This document shows positions 1-7,705 of a stretch of 35,725 nucleotides of DNA, piece by piece. Numbering within the stretch: the first letter of the stretch is position 1; the number at the start of each line of letters is the position of its first letter. Made by a program: the position numbers and the translations under genes. The stretch is from an uncultured Clostridia bacterium. Its GTDB lineage: Bacteria; Bacillota; Clostridia; Christensenellales; Borkfalkiaceae. Location of the stretch: assembly GCA_944372515.1 (NCBI GenBank), contig CALVZM010000014.1, forward strand, positions 1-35,725, given 5' to 3'. Below the pieces are notes generated by a model. That model was not told the origin of the DNA and did not search any database. It saw only the letters and a list, made by a program, of their open reading frames with translations.

Positions 1-125
1 GGATTGCAAAGGGAGCGCCTTTGCCGAGGGTGCGGGAACGGCGTTCCCGCGAAAAGGGACTTAATCTTCAAGGGGCGCCGCCCCTTGGTAACCCTGTTCA
101 AGGGACATTGTCCCTTGAAAATCCC
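1..125 (+). repeat. multi-hairpin repeat, unit 1 (5' end cut by window)
   Basis: First of five copies of a structured repeat. It contains, in order, a CAAAG..CTTTG stem (7-24), the palindrome GCGGGAACGGCGTTCCCGC, the palindrome CAAGGGGCGCCGCCCCTTG and a CAAGGGAC-attg-TCCCTTG hairpin, ending in AAAATCCC. It lacks the middle module found in units 2, 3 and 5. The tail TGTCC(C/T)TTGAAAATCCCG is repeated once more just downstream, up to about 150. All copies seen here have the same orientation. Confidence 0.85.
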
Positions 126-188
126 GAGCAATGTCCTTTGAAAATCCCGTTTGGGTGCAAAACTGCACTTTTTAAGGAGGGGGAGAAC

Positions 189-782
189 ATGAAACATAAA
201 TGGCTTTTGTGGTCGCTCTGTATCGCGGTCTATCTGATGCAATTGCCGTTCGTCGGGTTGATCGCGGCATTGCTGGTCGATACGGACGGGGTACCCGATA
301 CGGCAGTCGTCGCCGTTGAGATCGTCTGTCTCGGGTTTTGCATTCTTGCCGTCTTACTCTGTTTTGCCAATCTGGCGGCGGCGATAACGGGCATTTTCAA
401 AGAATTGCCCGCGCCCTATCGGACGACGGCAGCGGTAAAAATTGCGCTCATTCCCTTTTATGTGCTGAATTTTTTTATCTGGGCAATTCTGATCGTCGGC
501 ACGCTCAATCCTTTTTTTCTCGGCGTAGCCGTCGTTTTCCTGGTTGTTTCGCTCCTTTCCACCTATGTCTTTATGCTGGCAACGGGTGTGCATAATATTG
601 CCCGACTTCTGAAACGGGCGTGGGAAGAAAAGGACGTGAAAGAAGTGTTTTGGATCATTCCGCATTTCATCTATTTCGCCGACGTCGTTGCGGCGATCCT
701 GCTTTGGCGGCGGGAAAAGAACCTGGCGCCGCCTGCCGTTCCGCCCGCGTACCGGGAAACGGAGACGGCGGAAGAAGCGTGA
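189..782 (+). CDS. small polytopic membrane protein, function unknown
   Basis: The protein is 197 residues from the ATG at 189, chosen because a strong ribosome site (AAGGAGGGGG, 174-183) sits just upstream; the reading frame stays open further 5' only because it runs through the hairpin repeat. Hydrophobic segments lie at about residues 4-29, 38-67, 81-130 (probably two helices) and 152-170, so four to five membrane spans are likely, followed by a short charged tail rich in Glu. No catalytic motif is visible. The gene is preceded by a repeat unit and followed by a hairpin terminator at 864-894, so it appears to be a single-gene unit. I do not recognise the family with confidence; it resembles small DUF-type membrane proteins of Clostridia. 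Confidence 0.8.
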   Translation: MKHKWLLWSLCIAVYLMQLPFVGLIAALLVDTDGVPDTAVVAVEIVCLGFCILAVLLCFANLAAAITGIFKELPAPYRTTAAVKIALIPFYVLNFFIWAILIVGTLNPFFLGVAVVFLVVSLLSTYVFMLATGVHNIARLLKRAWEEKDVKEVFWIIPHFIYFADVVAAILLWRREKNLAPPAVPPAYRETETAEEA

Positions 783-863
783 TAGAGCGCGGCAGCGTTG
801 CAAGGACATACCGCGTCGAGGATTTTTAAGGACATTTCGCTTGGAATACCTTTTATTTGTTTT

Positions 864-894
864 CGGCGCGGAGGTGATTTTTCCGCGCCGTTTT
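864..894 (+). terminator. rho-independent terminator after the small membrane protein
   Basis: A 9-bp perfect stem, CGGCGCGGA (864-872) with TCCGCGCCG (882-890), loop of 9, followed by TTTT. It separates the membrane-protein gene from the next operon. The GGAGGTGA in the stem/loop looks like a ribosome site but lies in the hairpin and is too far from the next start. Confidence 0.7.
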
Positions 895-931
895 GCTTCC
901 CGCAGGCGGGGAAGAAGAAAACAAGAGGAGC

Positions 932-2206
932 ATGCCCGTGTTTGACAGGCGTTATACGGCAGATTGCCGCATTTACAATATGCTCGCCGCCGCGCCGCGG
1001 CACCTTTCGTTCCATACCCCCGGGCACAAAGAGGGCAAGTGGGACATCACCGAACTTTCCTTTTCGGACAACCTCGCGTGTCCCGCGGGCGTACTCAAAG
1101 CGGCGCAGGAAGACGTGGCAAAGATATTGGGCGCGGCAAGAAGTTTTCTTCTCACCGATGGCAGCACCTGCGGCGTGCACTCCATGCTCTATGCCGCGGG
1201 CGTCAAAAAACTCGTCTTTTCGGCGGCGGCGCATAAGAGCGTATACAACGGCTGTCGATTGCTCGGGATAGAGCCGATCGTTCTGCCCGTGCGCTATGCG
1301 GGGAGCGTCCCTTTGCAGCCCTCGCCCGAAAGCATCGCCTTTGCCCTGCAAAACGCGGGCATGGAGCGGGGGAACGGGTCGGTCGGCGTGTTATTGACTT
1401 CCCCCGATTATTACGGCAATATTGCAGACTATGCCGCGGTGCGGCGGATCTGCGAGGCGTGCGGGGCGCTGCTTCTTTGCGACGGCGCGCACGGCGGACA
1501 CCTGCACGGCACGCCGCTGTATGCGGGGGGATATTGCGACCTTTGGGTGGACGGCGTGCACAAGAGCCTGCCCGCCTTCACGCAGGGCGCGGTGGTCTCG
1601 GCGCGGACGGAAGCGCTCGGGGCGCGGCTCGCCGCAAGCGTGGATATCTTCCGCACGACCAGCCCGTCTTATCCCGTCCTGGCAAGCGTGGAATATGCCG
1701 TGAAATATCCGCGCAAACTGCAATCGGAGCGGGCGGCGGAGCGGCTCAAAGAGCGGCTGCATGCCCGCAGCAACGCCGATTGGACCAAGGTCGTCGTCTG
1801 TTACGGCAAAAACGCCTTTGCCGTGCAGGAAGCGTTGGAAAAACAGGGGATCTATCCGGAGTTCTGCGACGGGGAGAACATTCTGTTTTATCTATCGCCC
1901 GCGCAACCGCTGCGGCAGTTCAAGGCGCTGGAACGGGCGTTGCAATCCTTTGAAGGCTTGCGCGTAAACGAGCAAAATGAAACGCCCATGCCCGCGTTTA
2001 CGGCGGGAGAGCGCGGGGAGAAAACCGAATGGATCCTCCTGCGTGAAAGCGCGGGGCACATCTGCGCGGGGGATGCGGGGCTCTTTCCTCCCTGTCTGCC
2101 CGTCGTGCGGGAAGGGCAGGTCATTGAAGGGGAACACATTGAAAAACTATCCGCCGCGAAGAGCGTTTACGGATTGATCGAAGGAAAGATAGCGGTGTAC
2201 ATATGA
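932..2206 (+). CDS. YaaO-like Orn/Lys/Arg decarboxylase-family PLP enzyme
   Basis: A 424-residue fold-type I PLP protein of the Orn/Lys/Arg decarboxylase family. Visible motifs are HTPGHKEGKW (28-37), LTDGSTCGVHSM (74-85), HKSVYNG (101-107), DGAHGGHLHG (184-193) with the cofactor-ring Asp184 and His187, and DGVHKS (207-212) with Lys211 as the likely Schiff-base lysine. The protein is short compared with full arginine or lysine decarboxylases, as is usual for YaaO-type members; the real substrate is not known. It overlaps tmk by 4 bp (ATGA), which matches the yaaO-tmk pairing of Bacillus. The start is uncertain: GAGGAG at 925-930 is only 1 nt from the ATG at 932 but 7 nt from an in-frame GTG at 938, which could be the true start. 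Confidence 0.88.
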   Translation: MPVFDRRYTADCRIYNMLAAAPRHLSFHTPGHKEGKWDITELSFSDNLACPAGVLKAAQEDVAKILGAARSFLLTDGSTCGVHSMLYAAGVKKLVFSAAAHKSVYNGCRLLGIEPIVLPVRYAGSVPLQPSPESIAFALQNAGMERGNGSVGVLLTSPDYYGNIADYAAVRRICEACGALLLCDGAHGGHLHGTPLYAGGYCDLWVDGVHKSLPAFTQGAVVSARTEALGARLAASVDIFRTTSPSYPVLASVEYAVKYPRKLQSERAAERLKERLHARSNADWTKVVVCYGKNAFAVQEALEKQGIYPEFCDGENILFYLSPAQPLRQFKALERALQSFEGLRVNEQNETPMPAFTAGERGEKTEWILLRESAGHICAGDAGLFPPCLPVVREGQVIEGEHIEKLSAAKSVYGLIEGKIAVYI

Positions 2207-2826
2207 GAGGAAAACTGATCAGTTTTGAAGGCTGCGAAGGTTCGGGCAAGACGACCAAACTGCGCATGCTCAAAGAATTTCTGGAAGCGCGGGGCATTCC
2301 CTATCTCTACACGCGCGAGCCGGGCGGCAATCCCGTGTCGGAAAACATCCGCGCGGTCATTTTAAGTCCGGAAAACGCCGCCATGACGCCCGAGTGCGAG
2401 GCGCTTTTGTACGCGGCGGCGCGCGTGCAACTCTTGCACGACGTGATAGAGCCGGCGCTTGCGGCGGGGAAACTCGTCGTCTGCGACAGATACATCGATT
2501 CGTCGCTTGCCTATCAGGGCGAAGCGCGGGGGTTGGGGCAGGATTTCGTGCGTCGGATCAATTCCTATGCCTTCGAGCGATACCTGCCCGATTGCACGGT
2601 ATTTCTGGACATCCCGCCCGCGCGCGCCTTCGAGCGCAAGCACGGCGCGGACAGGAACGACCGCATGGAGCGGGAAGGGCTGGCGTTTCACAACAAGGTT
2701 TATGCGGGCTACTTGAAGATCGCGGCGCAGGAACCCGAACGTTTCGTCCGCATCGACGCATCGGGCACGAAACAGGAAACGTTTGAAAAAGTTCTGTCGC
2801 TTTTGCAGTCCCGCGGCATTTTGTAA
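2203..2826 (+). CDS. tmk: thymidylate kinase (dTMP kinase)
   Basis: Phosphorylates dTMP to dTDP in the dTTP pathway; cytosolic. The 207-residue length is typical. The P-loop GCEGSGKTT covers residues 10-18, TREPGG lies near 39-44, the DRY motif is in VCDRYIDSSLAYQGEARG, and the lid region RNDRMEREGLAFHNKV follows near 147-162. The start ATG overlaps the stop of the upstream decarboxylase-like gene (ATGA), implying translational coupling. In Bacillus darA (yaaQ) and yaaR lie between tmk and holB; both are absent here and replaced by two hairpin repeat units. A short perfect stem (2833-2850, CTTGCGCG with CGCGCAAG) follows the stop, but the T-tract is poor, so it is at best a weak terminator. 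Confidence 0.97.
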   Translation: MRGKLISFEGCEGSGKTTKLRMLKEFLEARGIPYLYTREPGGNPVSENIRAVILSPENAAMTPECEALLYAAARVQLLHDVIEPALAAGKLVVCDRYIDSSLAYQGEARGLGQDFVRRINSYAFERYLPDCTVFLDIPPARAFERKHGADRNDRMEREGLAFHNKVYAGYLKIAAQEPERFVRIDASGTKQETFEKVLSLLQSRGIL

Positions 2827-2860
2827 GTTTTTCTTGCGCGCCCGCGCAAGATTTCGGGCT

Positions 2861-3066
2861 TGCAAAGGGAGCGTCTTTGCCAAGGGTGCGGGAACGGCGT
2901 TCCCGCGGGAAGGTGTCTGATGGGCGGAGCGGCTTCGCGCCGCGCCTCATCGCCCGTTCGGGCGATAAACGCAAGGCAAAAGCCTTGTTTGATAAAAGTT
3001 AAGAAAAATCAAGGGGCGCCGCCCCTTTGAAACCCCGTTCAAGGGACACCGTCCCTTGAAAATCCC
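2861..3066 (+). repeat. multi-hairpin repeat, unit 2
   Basis: Long-form copy. In order: CAAAG..CTTTG stem, GCGGGAACGGCGTTCCCGC, the middle module (GGAGCGG/GCGCC stem, ATCGCCC-gttc-GGGCGAT, GCAAGGC-aaa-AGCCTTG), CAAGGGGCGCCGCCCCTT, and CAAGGGAC-accg-TCCCTTG. It lies head-to-tail with unit 3 between tmk and holB. Confidence 0.9.
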
Positions 3067-3070
3067 AAAT

Positions 3071-3298
3071 CCCGCGTTGCGGGAACACGGGATTGCAAAG
3101 GGAGCGTCTTTGCCGAGGGTGCGGGAACGGCGTTCCCGCAGAAAGGGATTTATAGGCGGAGCGGTTTCGCGCCGCGCCTCATCGCCCGAACGGGCGATAA
3201 ACGCAAGGCAAAAGCCTTGCTTGGTAAAAGTCAAGAAAAATCAAGGGGCGCCGCCCCTTGGGAACCCCGTTCAAGGGACACCGTCCCTTAAAAATCCC
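3071..3298 (+). repeat. multi-hairpin repeat, unit 3
   Basis: Long-form copy beginning with a CCCGC-gtt-GCGGG hairpin. Compared with unit 2 the middle hairpin is ATCGCCC-gaac-GGGCGAT, so the loop differs while the stem is identical. It ends in AAAATCCC at 3298. A further CCCGC-gtt-GCGGG hairpin (about 3304-3316) follows before the holB ribosome site. Confidence 0.9.
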
Positions 3299-3351
3299 AA
3301 CTCCCCGCGTTGCGGGAGCGAAAAAAAACATAAAGACAAGGGAGAAGGTGC

Positions 3352-4299
3352 GTGGAAACCTTGCTGCGTTCGACAATTGCATATAAAATGCTGGCGCGGG
3401 ACGCGCGGGAAGAGCGGCTTGCCAATACCTATCTGCTCCTGATGCAGGATGAGGACAACCTGCGCGACGCGCTGAAAGTCTTTGCCGCACTGTTCTTCGA
3501 CGGACGGGCGGAAACGGCGGCGCGCATTGCGCGGGAGAATCATCCCGATTGCCTCTTTTTTCCCGCGGCGGGAAAGGCACCCGACAAGGACGTGGCGGAA
3601 GCGGTGGTCGAGGAGAGTTGTCTGCGGCCCGTGGAGGGGAAGCGGAAACTCTTTGTTCTGGACAATATGCACCGCGCCAATGCGGTGATGCAGAATAAAT
3701 TGCTCAAAAGCCTGGAAGACCCGCCCGAGGGGGTATACTTTCTTTTGGGTGCGGCGAGCGAATTTCCCGTATTGCCCACCGTCCGTTCCCGCGCCGCGCG
3801 GTTGGAGATCCCGCCTTTTTCGGAAGAGCAGATTGCCGCTTTTCTCGAACGGAAATATCCCGGCTGCCGCGGTGCGGCGGCTTGCGCCGCGGTGAGCGAC
3901 GGGTGCCCCGGCAGGGCGCAGCGGTTTTTGCAGGGCGGGAAATATGCCGAACTTTCGGCGGCGGCATATGCCTGTGCGGCGGCGGAAAGCCGGGACATCC
4001 CCGCGGTGGCACGGGCGCTTGGCGGCGTGAGCGAAAAGACGGAGTTTCTCTCCGTCCTGCGGCGGATATATCGGGACATGCTCTTTTGCCGCACGGGGCA
4101 GCCCTGCGCCCTGCACGGCGAAGAGGGGGCGAAGATCAGGGCGCTGTCCGCGCGGTTCACGCCCGCCGTGCTGGTCTTTGCGCTGGACGTTTTGTCCGAG
4201 GCGGAAAAACAAATCACTTTCAATGCAAACCTTTCCCAATGCGTCGAAGTGGCGCTCTGGAAGATCGATAAGGAGAAACGCAAATGCAACAAATCGTAG
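3352..4299 (+). CDS. holB: DNA polymerase III delta' subunit-like clamp-loader protein, degenerate ATP site
   Basis: A 315-residue clamp-loader (delta') homologue that helps load the sliding clamp at the replisome. Support comes from position (between tmk and ricT, as in Bacillus) and from the conserved block around 100-150: KLFVLDNMHRANAVMQNKLL, then KSLEDPP and the TVRSRAARLE sequence matching the SRC-like motif. The N-terminal third is unusual: where relatives have a GxxGxGK(T/S)-like loop and a four-Cys zinc knuckle, this protein has YLLLMQDEDNLRDALKV (28-43) and only RENHPDC (61-67). The start is GTG with the ribosome site AAGGGAGAAGG (3338-3348). The 3' end overlaps ricT by 16 bp. Delta' subunits are often ATPase-dead, so function may be retained. 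Confidence 0.88.
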   Translation: METLLRSTIAYKMLARDAREERLANTYLLLMQDEDNLRDALKVFAALFFDGRAETAARIARENHPDCLFFPAAGKAPDKDVAEAVVEESCLRPVEGKRKLFVLDNMHRANAVMQNKLLKSLEDPPEGVYFLLGAASEFPVLPTVRSRAARLEIPPFSEEQIAAFLERKYPGCRGAAACAAVSDGCPGRAQRFLQGGKYAELSAAAYACAAAESRDIPAVARALGGVSEKTEFLSVLRRIYRDMLFCRTGQPCALHGEEGAKIRALSARFTPAVLVFALDVLSEAEKQITFNANLSQCVEVALWKIDKEKRKCNKS

Positions 4300-5561
4300 G
4301 AGTCAAATTCAGGAATACGGCAAAAATATATTATTTCGCGCCCGCCCCGGGCGAGGAGTATTCCCGCGGGGAAACGGTGATCGTGGAGACGTCGAAGGGG
4401 GTCGAATACGGAACGGTGATCATCCCCGCAAAGAGCGTGCCGGACGAGGAACTGACGGCGGAACTGAAACCCGTTTTGCGCCGAGCCAACGAAAAGGACC
4501 TTGAACGGATCCGCAACAACGAAGCGCGCCGCCCGGAAGCCATGCGGATCTGTCGCGAACAGATCGAAAAGCATAAGTTGGACATGAAACTCATCGACTG
4601 CGAATTTACGCCGGACGGCAGCAAAGCGGTGTTCTATTTTTCCGCGCCGACGCGGGTGGATTTCCGCGAATTGGTGCGCGATCTGGCGGGGGAATTTCAT
4701 CTGCGCATCGAACTCAGACAGGTCGGCATCCGCGACGAAACGCGCATCCTCGGCGGCATCGCGCCCTGCGGCAGACCTTGCTGCTGCTCGTGCGGGCTGA
4801 GCGATTTCAAGAAGGTTACCATTAAAATGGCAAAGACGCAGGGGCTATCCCTCAATCCCGGGAAGATCAGCGGTCTTTGCGGCAGACTGATGTGCTGTCT
4901 GGATTATGAAAACGATTACTATGCGAGCGTATGCAAGCAGATGCCCAAGATCGGCGCGGAAGTGATCTCGCCCGACGGGCGCGGCTCGGTCGTCTCCGTC
5001 AATATGCTGAAAATGGAAGTCAAGGTCAAGATAGAGACCGGGGAAGGGGGCATGAGTTATAAGGACTTCCCCGTGTCCGCGCTGCAAATCAAGCGGAACG
5101 GCCGCTTTGAAAAGGACGGCGTGCCGGTCGAAGAGCCCGTCGAGGACGCCATAGACGGGGAAGAGGAGGTGAAAGAGTTTTCGGGAGAACCGTCCGCGCC
5201 CGCGGCGGGCGCCCTTCCGGAAAATCAAAGATCCGCCGCAGGGGAGGGCGAACGTCCCTTCCGTCGGGAACGCGGGGGGCACGGCTCTGCCGACCGCCGC
5301 GGCGGCGAGGGAAAAAACCGCCGCGACCGCGGCGCGGGCGGCGGCAGACAGGCGGACGCGGCTTCTTCACCGCAGGGCGGCAGGGAGCGCAGGCGCAACC
5401 GTTTTGACCGCAACCGCGGCGGGTCCGATCGCGGCAACCGCGAGGGACGGGAGCGCGAAAATACCGTCGGCGGCGGCAAGAACGAACGCAAAGACGGCGG
5501 CGAGCGTCCTGTGTCGCGTGAGCGGCGGGACGAGGGTGTGCCCGCCCGGACGGAAGAGTGA
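4284..5561 (+). CDS. ricT: RicT (YaaT) PSP1-domain protein with long Arg/Gly-rich tail
   Basis: The N-terminal ~270 residues match the PSP1/RicT family. In Bacillus RicT works with RicA and RicF in a Fe-S complex that aids RNase Y-dependent mRNA maturation and affects competence, biofilm and sporulation. The family's Cys pattern is present: C162, C166-C168, C170, C199, C204, C205 and C217, in the contexts APCGRPCCCSCG and GLCGRLMCCLDYE. Residues ~275-425 are an unusual extension: first acidic, then strongly Arg/Gly/Asn-rich with repeated RRERGG, RRNRFDRNRGG and RGNREGRERE blocks, resembling RGG-type RNA-binding tails. It starts at ATG 4284 with AAGGAG at 4270-4275, overlapping holB. No clear terminator follows. 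Confidence 0.93.
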   Translation: MQQIVGVKFRNTAKIYYFAPAPGEEYSRGETVIVETSKGVEYGTVIIPAKSVPDEELTAELKPVLRRANEKDLERIRNNEARRPEAMRICREQIEKHKLDMKLIDCEFTPDGSKAVFYFSAPTRVDFRELVRDLAGEFHLRIELRQVGIRDETRILGGIAPCGRPCCCSCGLSDFKKVTIKMAKTQGLSLNPGKISGLCGRLMCCLDYENDYYASVCKQMPKIGAEVISPDGRGSVVSVNMLKMEVKVKIETGEGGMSYKDFPVSALQIKRNGRFEKDGVPVEEPVEDAIDGEEEVKEFSGEPSAPAAGALPENQRSAAGEGERPFRRERGGHGSADRRGGEGKNRRDRGAGGGRQADAASSPQGGRERRRNRFDRNRGGSDRGNREGRERENTVGGGKNERKDGGERPVSRERRDEGVPARTEE

Positions 5562-5614
5562 ATTGATTTTTGTGTGTTTTTTCAAAAATATAAAAAAAAT
5601 TTTTGCAAAAACCA

Positions 5615-5643
5615 TTTACTATTTGCTCGATTTGTGATATAAT
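5615..5643 (+). promoter_or_regulatory. vegetative promoter of the ferredoxin gene
   Basis: TTTACT (5615-5620), 17-bp spacer, TATAAT (5638-5643), with an extended -10 TG at 5635-5636. It lies about 36 bp before the ferredoxin ATG and is preceded by A/T-rich DNA. Confidence 0.8.
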
Positions 5644-5678
5644 ACAAGGAACCAAATCAGTAAGGGAGGTGGCGAATC

Positions 5679-5846
5679 ATGGCTCATACCGTTTCCGATG
5701 AATGCGTTGCTTGCGGCGCTTGCGCGGACACTTGTCCCGTTTCTGCGATCGAAGTTACCGATAAGGCTGTCGTTAATCCCGACACCTGCATCGATTGCGG
5801 CGCCTGCGAGGACGTGTGCCCCGTCGGCGCGATCAAGGCGGAGTAA
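5679..5846 (+). CDS. 2[4Fe-4S] ferredoxin, clostridial type
   Basis: A 55-residue electron carrier for low-potential reactions in the cytosol. Two CxxCxxCxxxCP motifs are present, at C9-C12-C15-C19 and C37-C40-C43-C47, the classic clostridial pattern with pseudo-twofold symmetry and a small acidic protein. The start at ATG 5679 follows TAAGGGAGGTGG (5661-5672). The gene has its own promoter (5615-5643) and its own terminator (5867-5909), so it is a monocistronic unit within the conserved block. Its place between ricT and the tRNA methyltransferase is not part of the Bacillus order. Partner enzymes cannot be told from this window, although a pyruvate formate-lyase at the right end fits an anaerobic lifestyle. 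Confidence 0.95.
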   Translation: MAHTVSDECVACGACADTCPVSAIEVTDKAVVNPDTCIDCGACEDVCPVGAIKAE

Positions 5847-5866
5847 ATTTAAGCGGCAAAGAAAAG

Positions 5867-5909
5867 GGCGCGGAAGGATCCTCACGAAAGAACTCTTCCG
5901 TGCCTTTTT
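5867..5909 (+). terminator. rho-independent terminator after ferredoxin
   Basis: A 10-bp stem, GGCGCGGAAG (5867-5876) with CTTCCGTGCC (5895-5904, one G-T pair), followed by TTTTT. Confidence 0.85.
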
Positions 5910-5970
5910 CATATCTTCCGCCCGCTCGGTTCGGCGGCGGAAAAGGTCGCTTTTTTTTGGAAGCGTATTT

Positions 5971-6011
5971 CCCGATGATTGCGGGCATGGGTATCGGGGA
6001 TTTTTATTTTT
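5971..6011 (+). terminator. possible second terminator or leader hairpin before the methyltransferase
   Basis: CCCGAT (5971-5976) pairs with ATCGGG (5993-5998) across a 16-nt loop and is followed by a T-rich run (6001-6011). It is weaker than the terminator at 5867-5909 and lies just upstream of the next ribosome site, so it could be a leader element instead. Confidence 0.35.
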
Positions 6012-6031
6012 GAACGGAGGAGGACGGATGC

Positions 6032-6730
6032 ATGGCGGAGAGGGAAAGGGCGGAAGAACTGCTCGTCGGCGGCATGAAGATCTTGCAGAGCGCGGCATAT
6101 TATCGTTTTACGTCCGATTCCGTGCTCCTTTCGCGGTTCGCGCGGTGCAAGCCGCAGGAAAAGGTCGCGGATTTCTGCGCGGGCAGCGGCATCGTGGGGC
6201 TGCATTTTTACGCCCTGCACCCCGACGGCGTGCGGGAGATGACCTTTTTTGAAATGCAGCGGGAACTTGCCGACATGAGCCGCCGCAGCGTCGCGATGAA
6301 CGGGCTGGAAGACAAGATCACCGTGGAGAACTGCCGCATTCAGGACATTCCCGCGGCGTATACCGCCCGTTTTTCCCTGATCTTATGCAACCCGCCCTAT
6401 GAAAAGGGCGGACTTGCCTGTTCCGATCCCGCAAAAGCCGCCTGCCGCAAGGAGATATTTCTCTCTCTTGGCGAACTGTGCGCGGCGGCGGCGCGCTGTC
6501 TGCGCTTTGGCGGCAGGCTGGCACTCTGTCATCGCGCCGACCGCCTGGCGGAAGTTTTTTGCCGTCTGCACGAGGCGGGGCTGGAACCCAAGCGTCTGCA
6601 ACTTGTTGCGGGACGGGCGGGCGCAAAGCCCTATCTCGCGCTCATCGAGGCGGTGCGCGGCGGCAAGGCGGGGCTGACCGTTCTGCCGACCTGCGAAAAC
6701 ACGCAGGCGGCGGGCAATTCTGCGTTGTGA
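6032..6730 (+). CDS. TrmN6/YabB-like tRNA1(Val) adenine-37 N6-methyltransferase
   Basis: A 232-residue class I SAM-dependent methyltransferase. Motif I is VADFCAGSGIVGL (45-57), the acidic motif II region is TFFEMQRELADMSRR (71-85), and the catalytic NPPY lies at 120-123, typical of N6-adenine methyltransferases. The N-terminal QSAAYYRFTSDSVLLSRF block is characteristic of the YabB/TrmN6 family that acts on tRNA. Gene order (upstream of rsmI) agrees with Bacillus yabB. The start at ATG 6032 follows GGAGGAGGA (6016-6024). An overlapping ATG at 6028 is in another frame. The family assignment is firm; the exact tRNA target is inferred. Confidence 0.9.
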   Translation: MAERERAEELLVGGMKILQSAAYYRFTSDSVLLSRFARCKPQEKVADFCAGSGIVGLHFYALHPDGVREMTFFEMQRELADMSRRSVAMNGLEDKITVENCRIQDIPAAYTARFSLILCNPPYEKGGLACSDPAKAACRKEIFLSLGELCAAAARCLRFGGRLALCHRADRLAEVFCRLHEAGLEPKRLQLVAGRAGAKPYLALIEAVRGGKAGLTVLPTCENTQAAGNSAL

Positions 6731-6809
6731 GCCGCGTTGCGGCGGCTTGCGGGCATTTTTTCTTCCCGCCGCGGGCGGGAAAGAAGTCAAACGATATCGA
6801 GGTAACGAC

Positions 6810-7616
6810 ATGGTAACTTTTGTGGCGACGCCCATCGGCAATCTCAAAGACATCACGCTGCGCGCGCTCGATGTCCTGCGGGGCGCGGACGTTATTTTTT
6901 GCGAGGACACACGGCACACCTTGCGGTTGCTGAATGCCTACGAGATCAAAAAACCGCTCTTCGCCTGTCATAAATTCAACGAGGCGGCGGCGGCGGAAAA
7001 GATCGTTGCCCGCGCCCGCGCGGGCGAGGAAGTGGCGATCCTTTCGGATGCGGGCATGCCCGTGATCTCCGACCCCGGGAACGCGGTTTGCCTGGCGCTG
7101 CGAAGCGCGGGCATCCCCTACACCGTCGCCCCGGGGGCGACGGCATTCGCCTGTGCCCTCGTGCTTTCGGGCATGCCTGCGGATAAATTCACCTTCCTCG
7201 GGTTTCTTCCCAACAAGAAGAGTGAAAAGATGCGGGTTTTGCAGCGGTATAAGACGCTGGACACCACGCTGCTCTTTCACTGTGCGCCGCAGGACGTGGA
7301 CGACGACATCGCCGCCATGGCGGAAGCGTTCGGCGACCGCGCGGCGTGCGCCGTGCGCGAGATCACCAAACTCCACGAAGAGAGCATCCCTTTCACGCTG
7401 GCGGCGGGACTGCCCGGCGAAAAGCGGGGGGAATACGTCCTGGCGGTCGCGGGAGCGGCGGAGGCGGAAAATCCGCTCAACGCGCTCTCTCCCGCCGAAC
7501 ATATCCGCCATTACATGGCGCAGGGGCTGGACAAGCGGGAAGCGTTAAAGCGCGCCGCGCGCGACCGCGGCGTTTCCAAATCCGAACTCTATCGCTATAC
7601 GATAGAAGAGGACTGA
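6810..7616 (+). CDS. rsmI: 16S rRNA (cytidine-1402-2'-O)-methyltransferase
   Basis: A 268-residue member of the tetrapyrrole (corrin/porphyrin) methylase superfamily that 2'-O-methylates C1402 of 16S rRNA. Motifs are the N-terminal VATPIGNLKDITLRAL (4-19), EDTRHTLRLL (38-47), the SAM-site loop ILSDAGMPVISDPG (83-96) and GLPGEKRGEYVL near 210. The start at ATG 6810 is chosen over upstream ATGs because GAGGT (6799-6803) precedes it and the protein then begins MVTFVATPIG as relatives do. It is followed by a strong terminator (7666-7705), which ends the conserved block before the interruption at 7617-11430. Confidence 0.96.
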   Translation: MVTFVATPIGNLKDITLRALDVLRGADVIFCEDTRHTLRLLNAYEIKKPLFACHKFNEAAAAEKIVARARAGEEVAILSDAGMPVISDPGNAVCLALRSAGIPYTVAPGATAFACALVLSGMPADKFTFLGFLPNKKSEKMRVLQRYKTLDTTLLFHCAPQDVDDDIAAMAEAFGDRAACAVREITKLHEESIPFTLAAGLPGEKRGEYVLAVAGAAEAENPLNALSPAEHIRHYMAQGLDKREALKRAARDRGVSKSELYRYTIEED

Positions 7617-7665
7617 CTCCCCCCTCGGGCGGGCATTTTTGCCGATGCGCCTGTTGCAAAACCGA

Positions 7666-7705
7666 AAAAGACCGCCGAAGGCATTGCACGCCGCGGCGGT
7701 CTTTT
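7666..7705 (+). terminator. rho-independent terminator after rsmI
   Basis: AAAAGACCGCCG (7666-7677) pairs perfectly with CGGCGGTCTTTT (7694-7705), loop of 16. The A- and T-rich ends allow function in both directions. Confidence 0.85.

Noticed and set aside
21..188. N-terminal extension of the first membrane protein
   Set aside because: The extension only translates the hairpin repeat; the strong ribosome site at 174-183 fixes the start at 189.
3056..3442. 128-codon frame across repeat unit 3 and into holB
   Set aside because: The frame translates repeat DNA and then the wrong frame of holB. Similar peptides from other repeat units are produced only because the repeats are copies.
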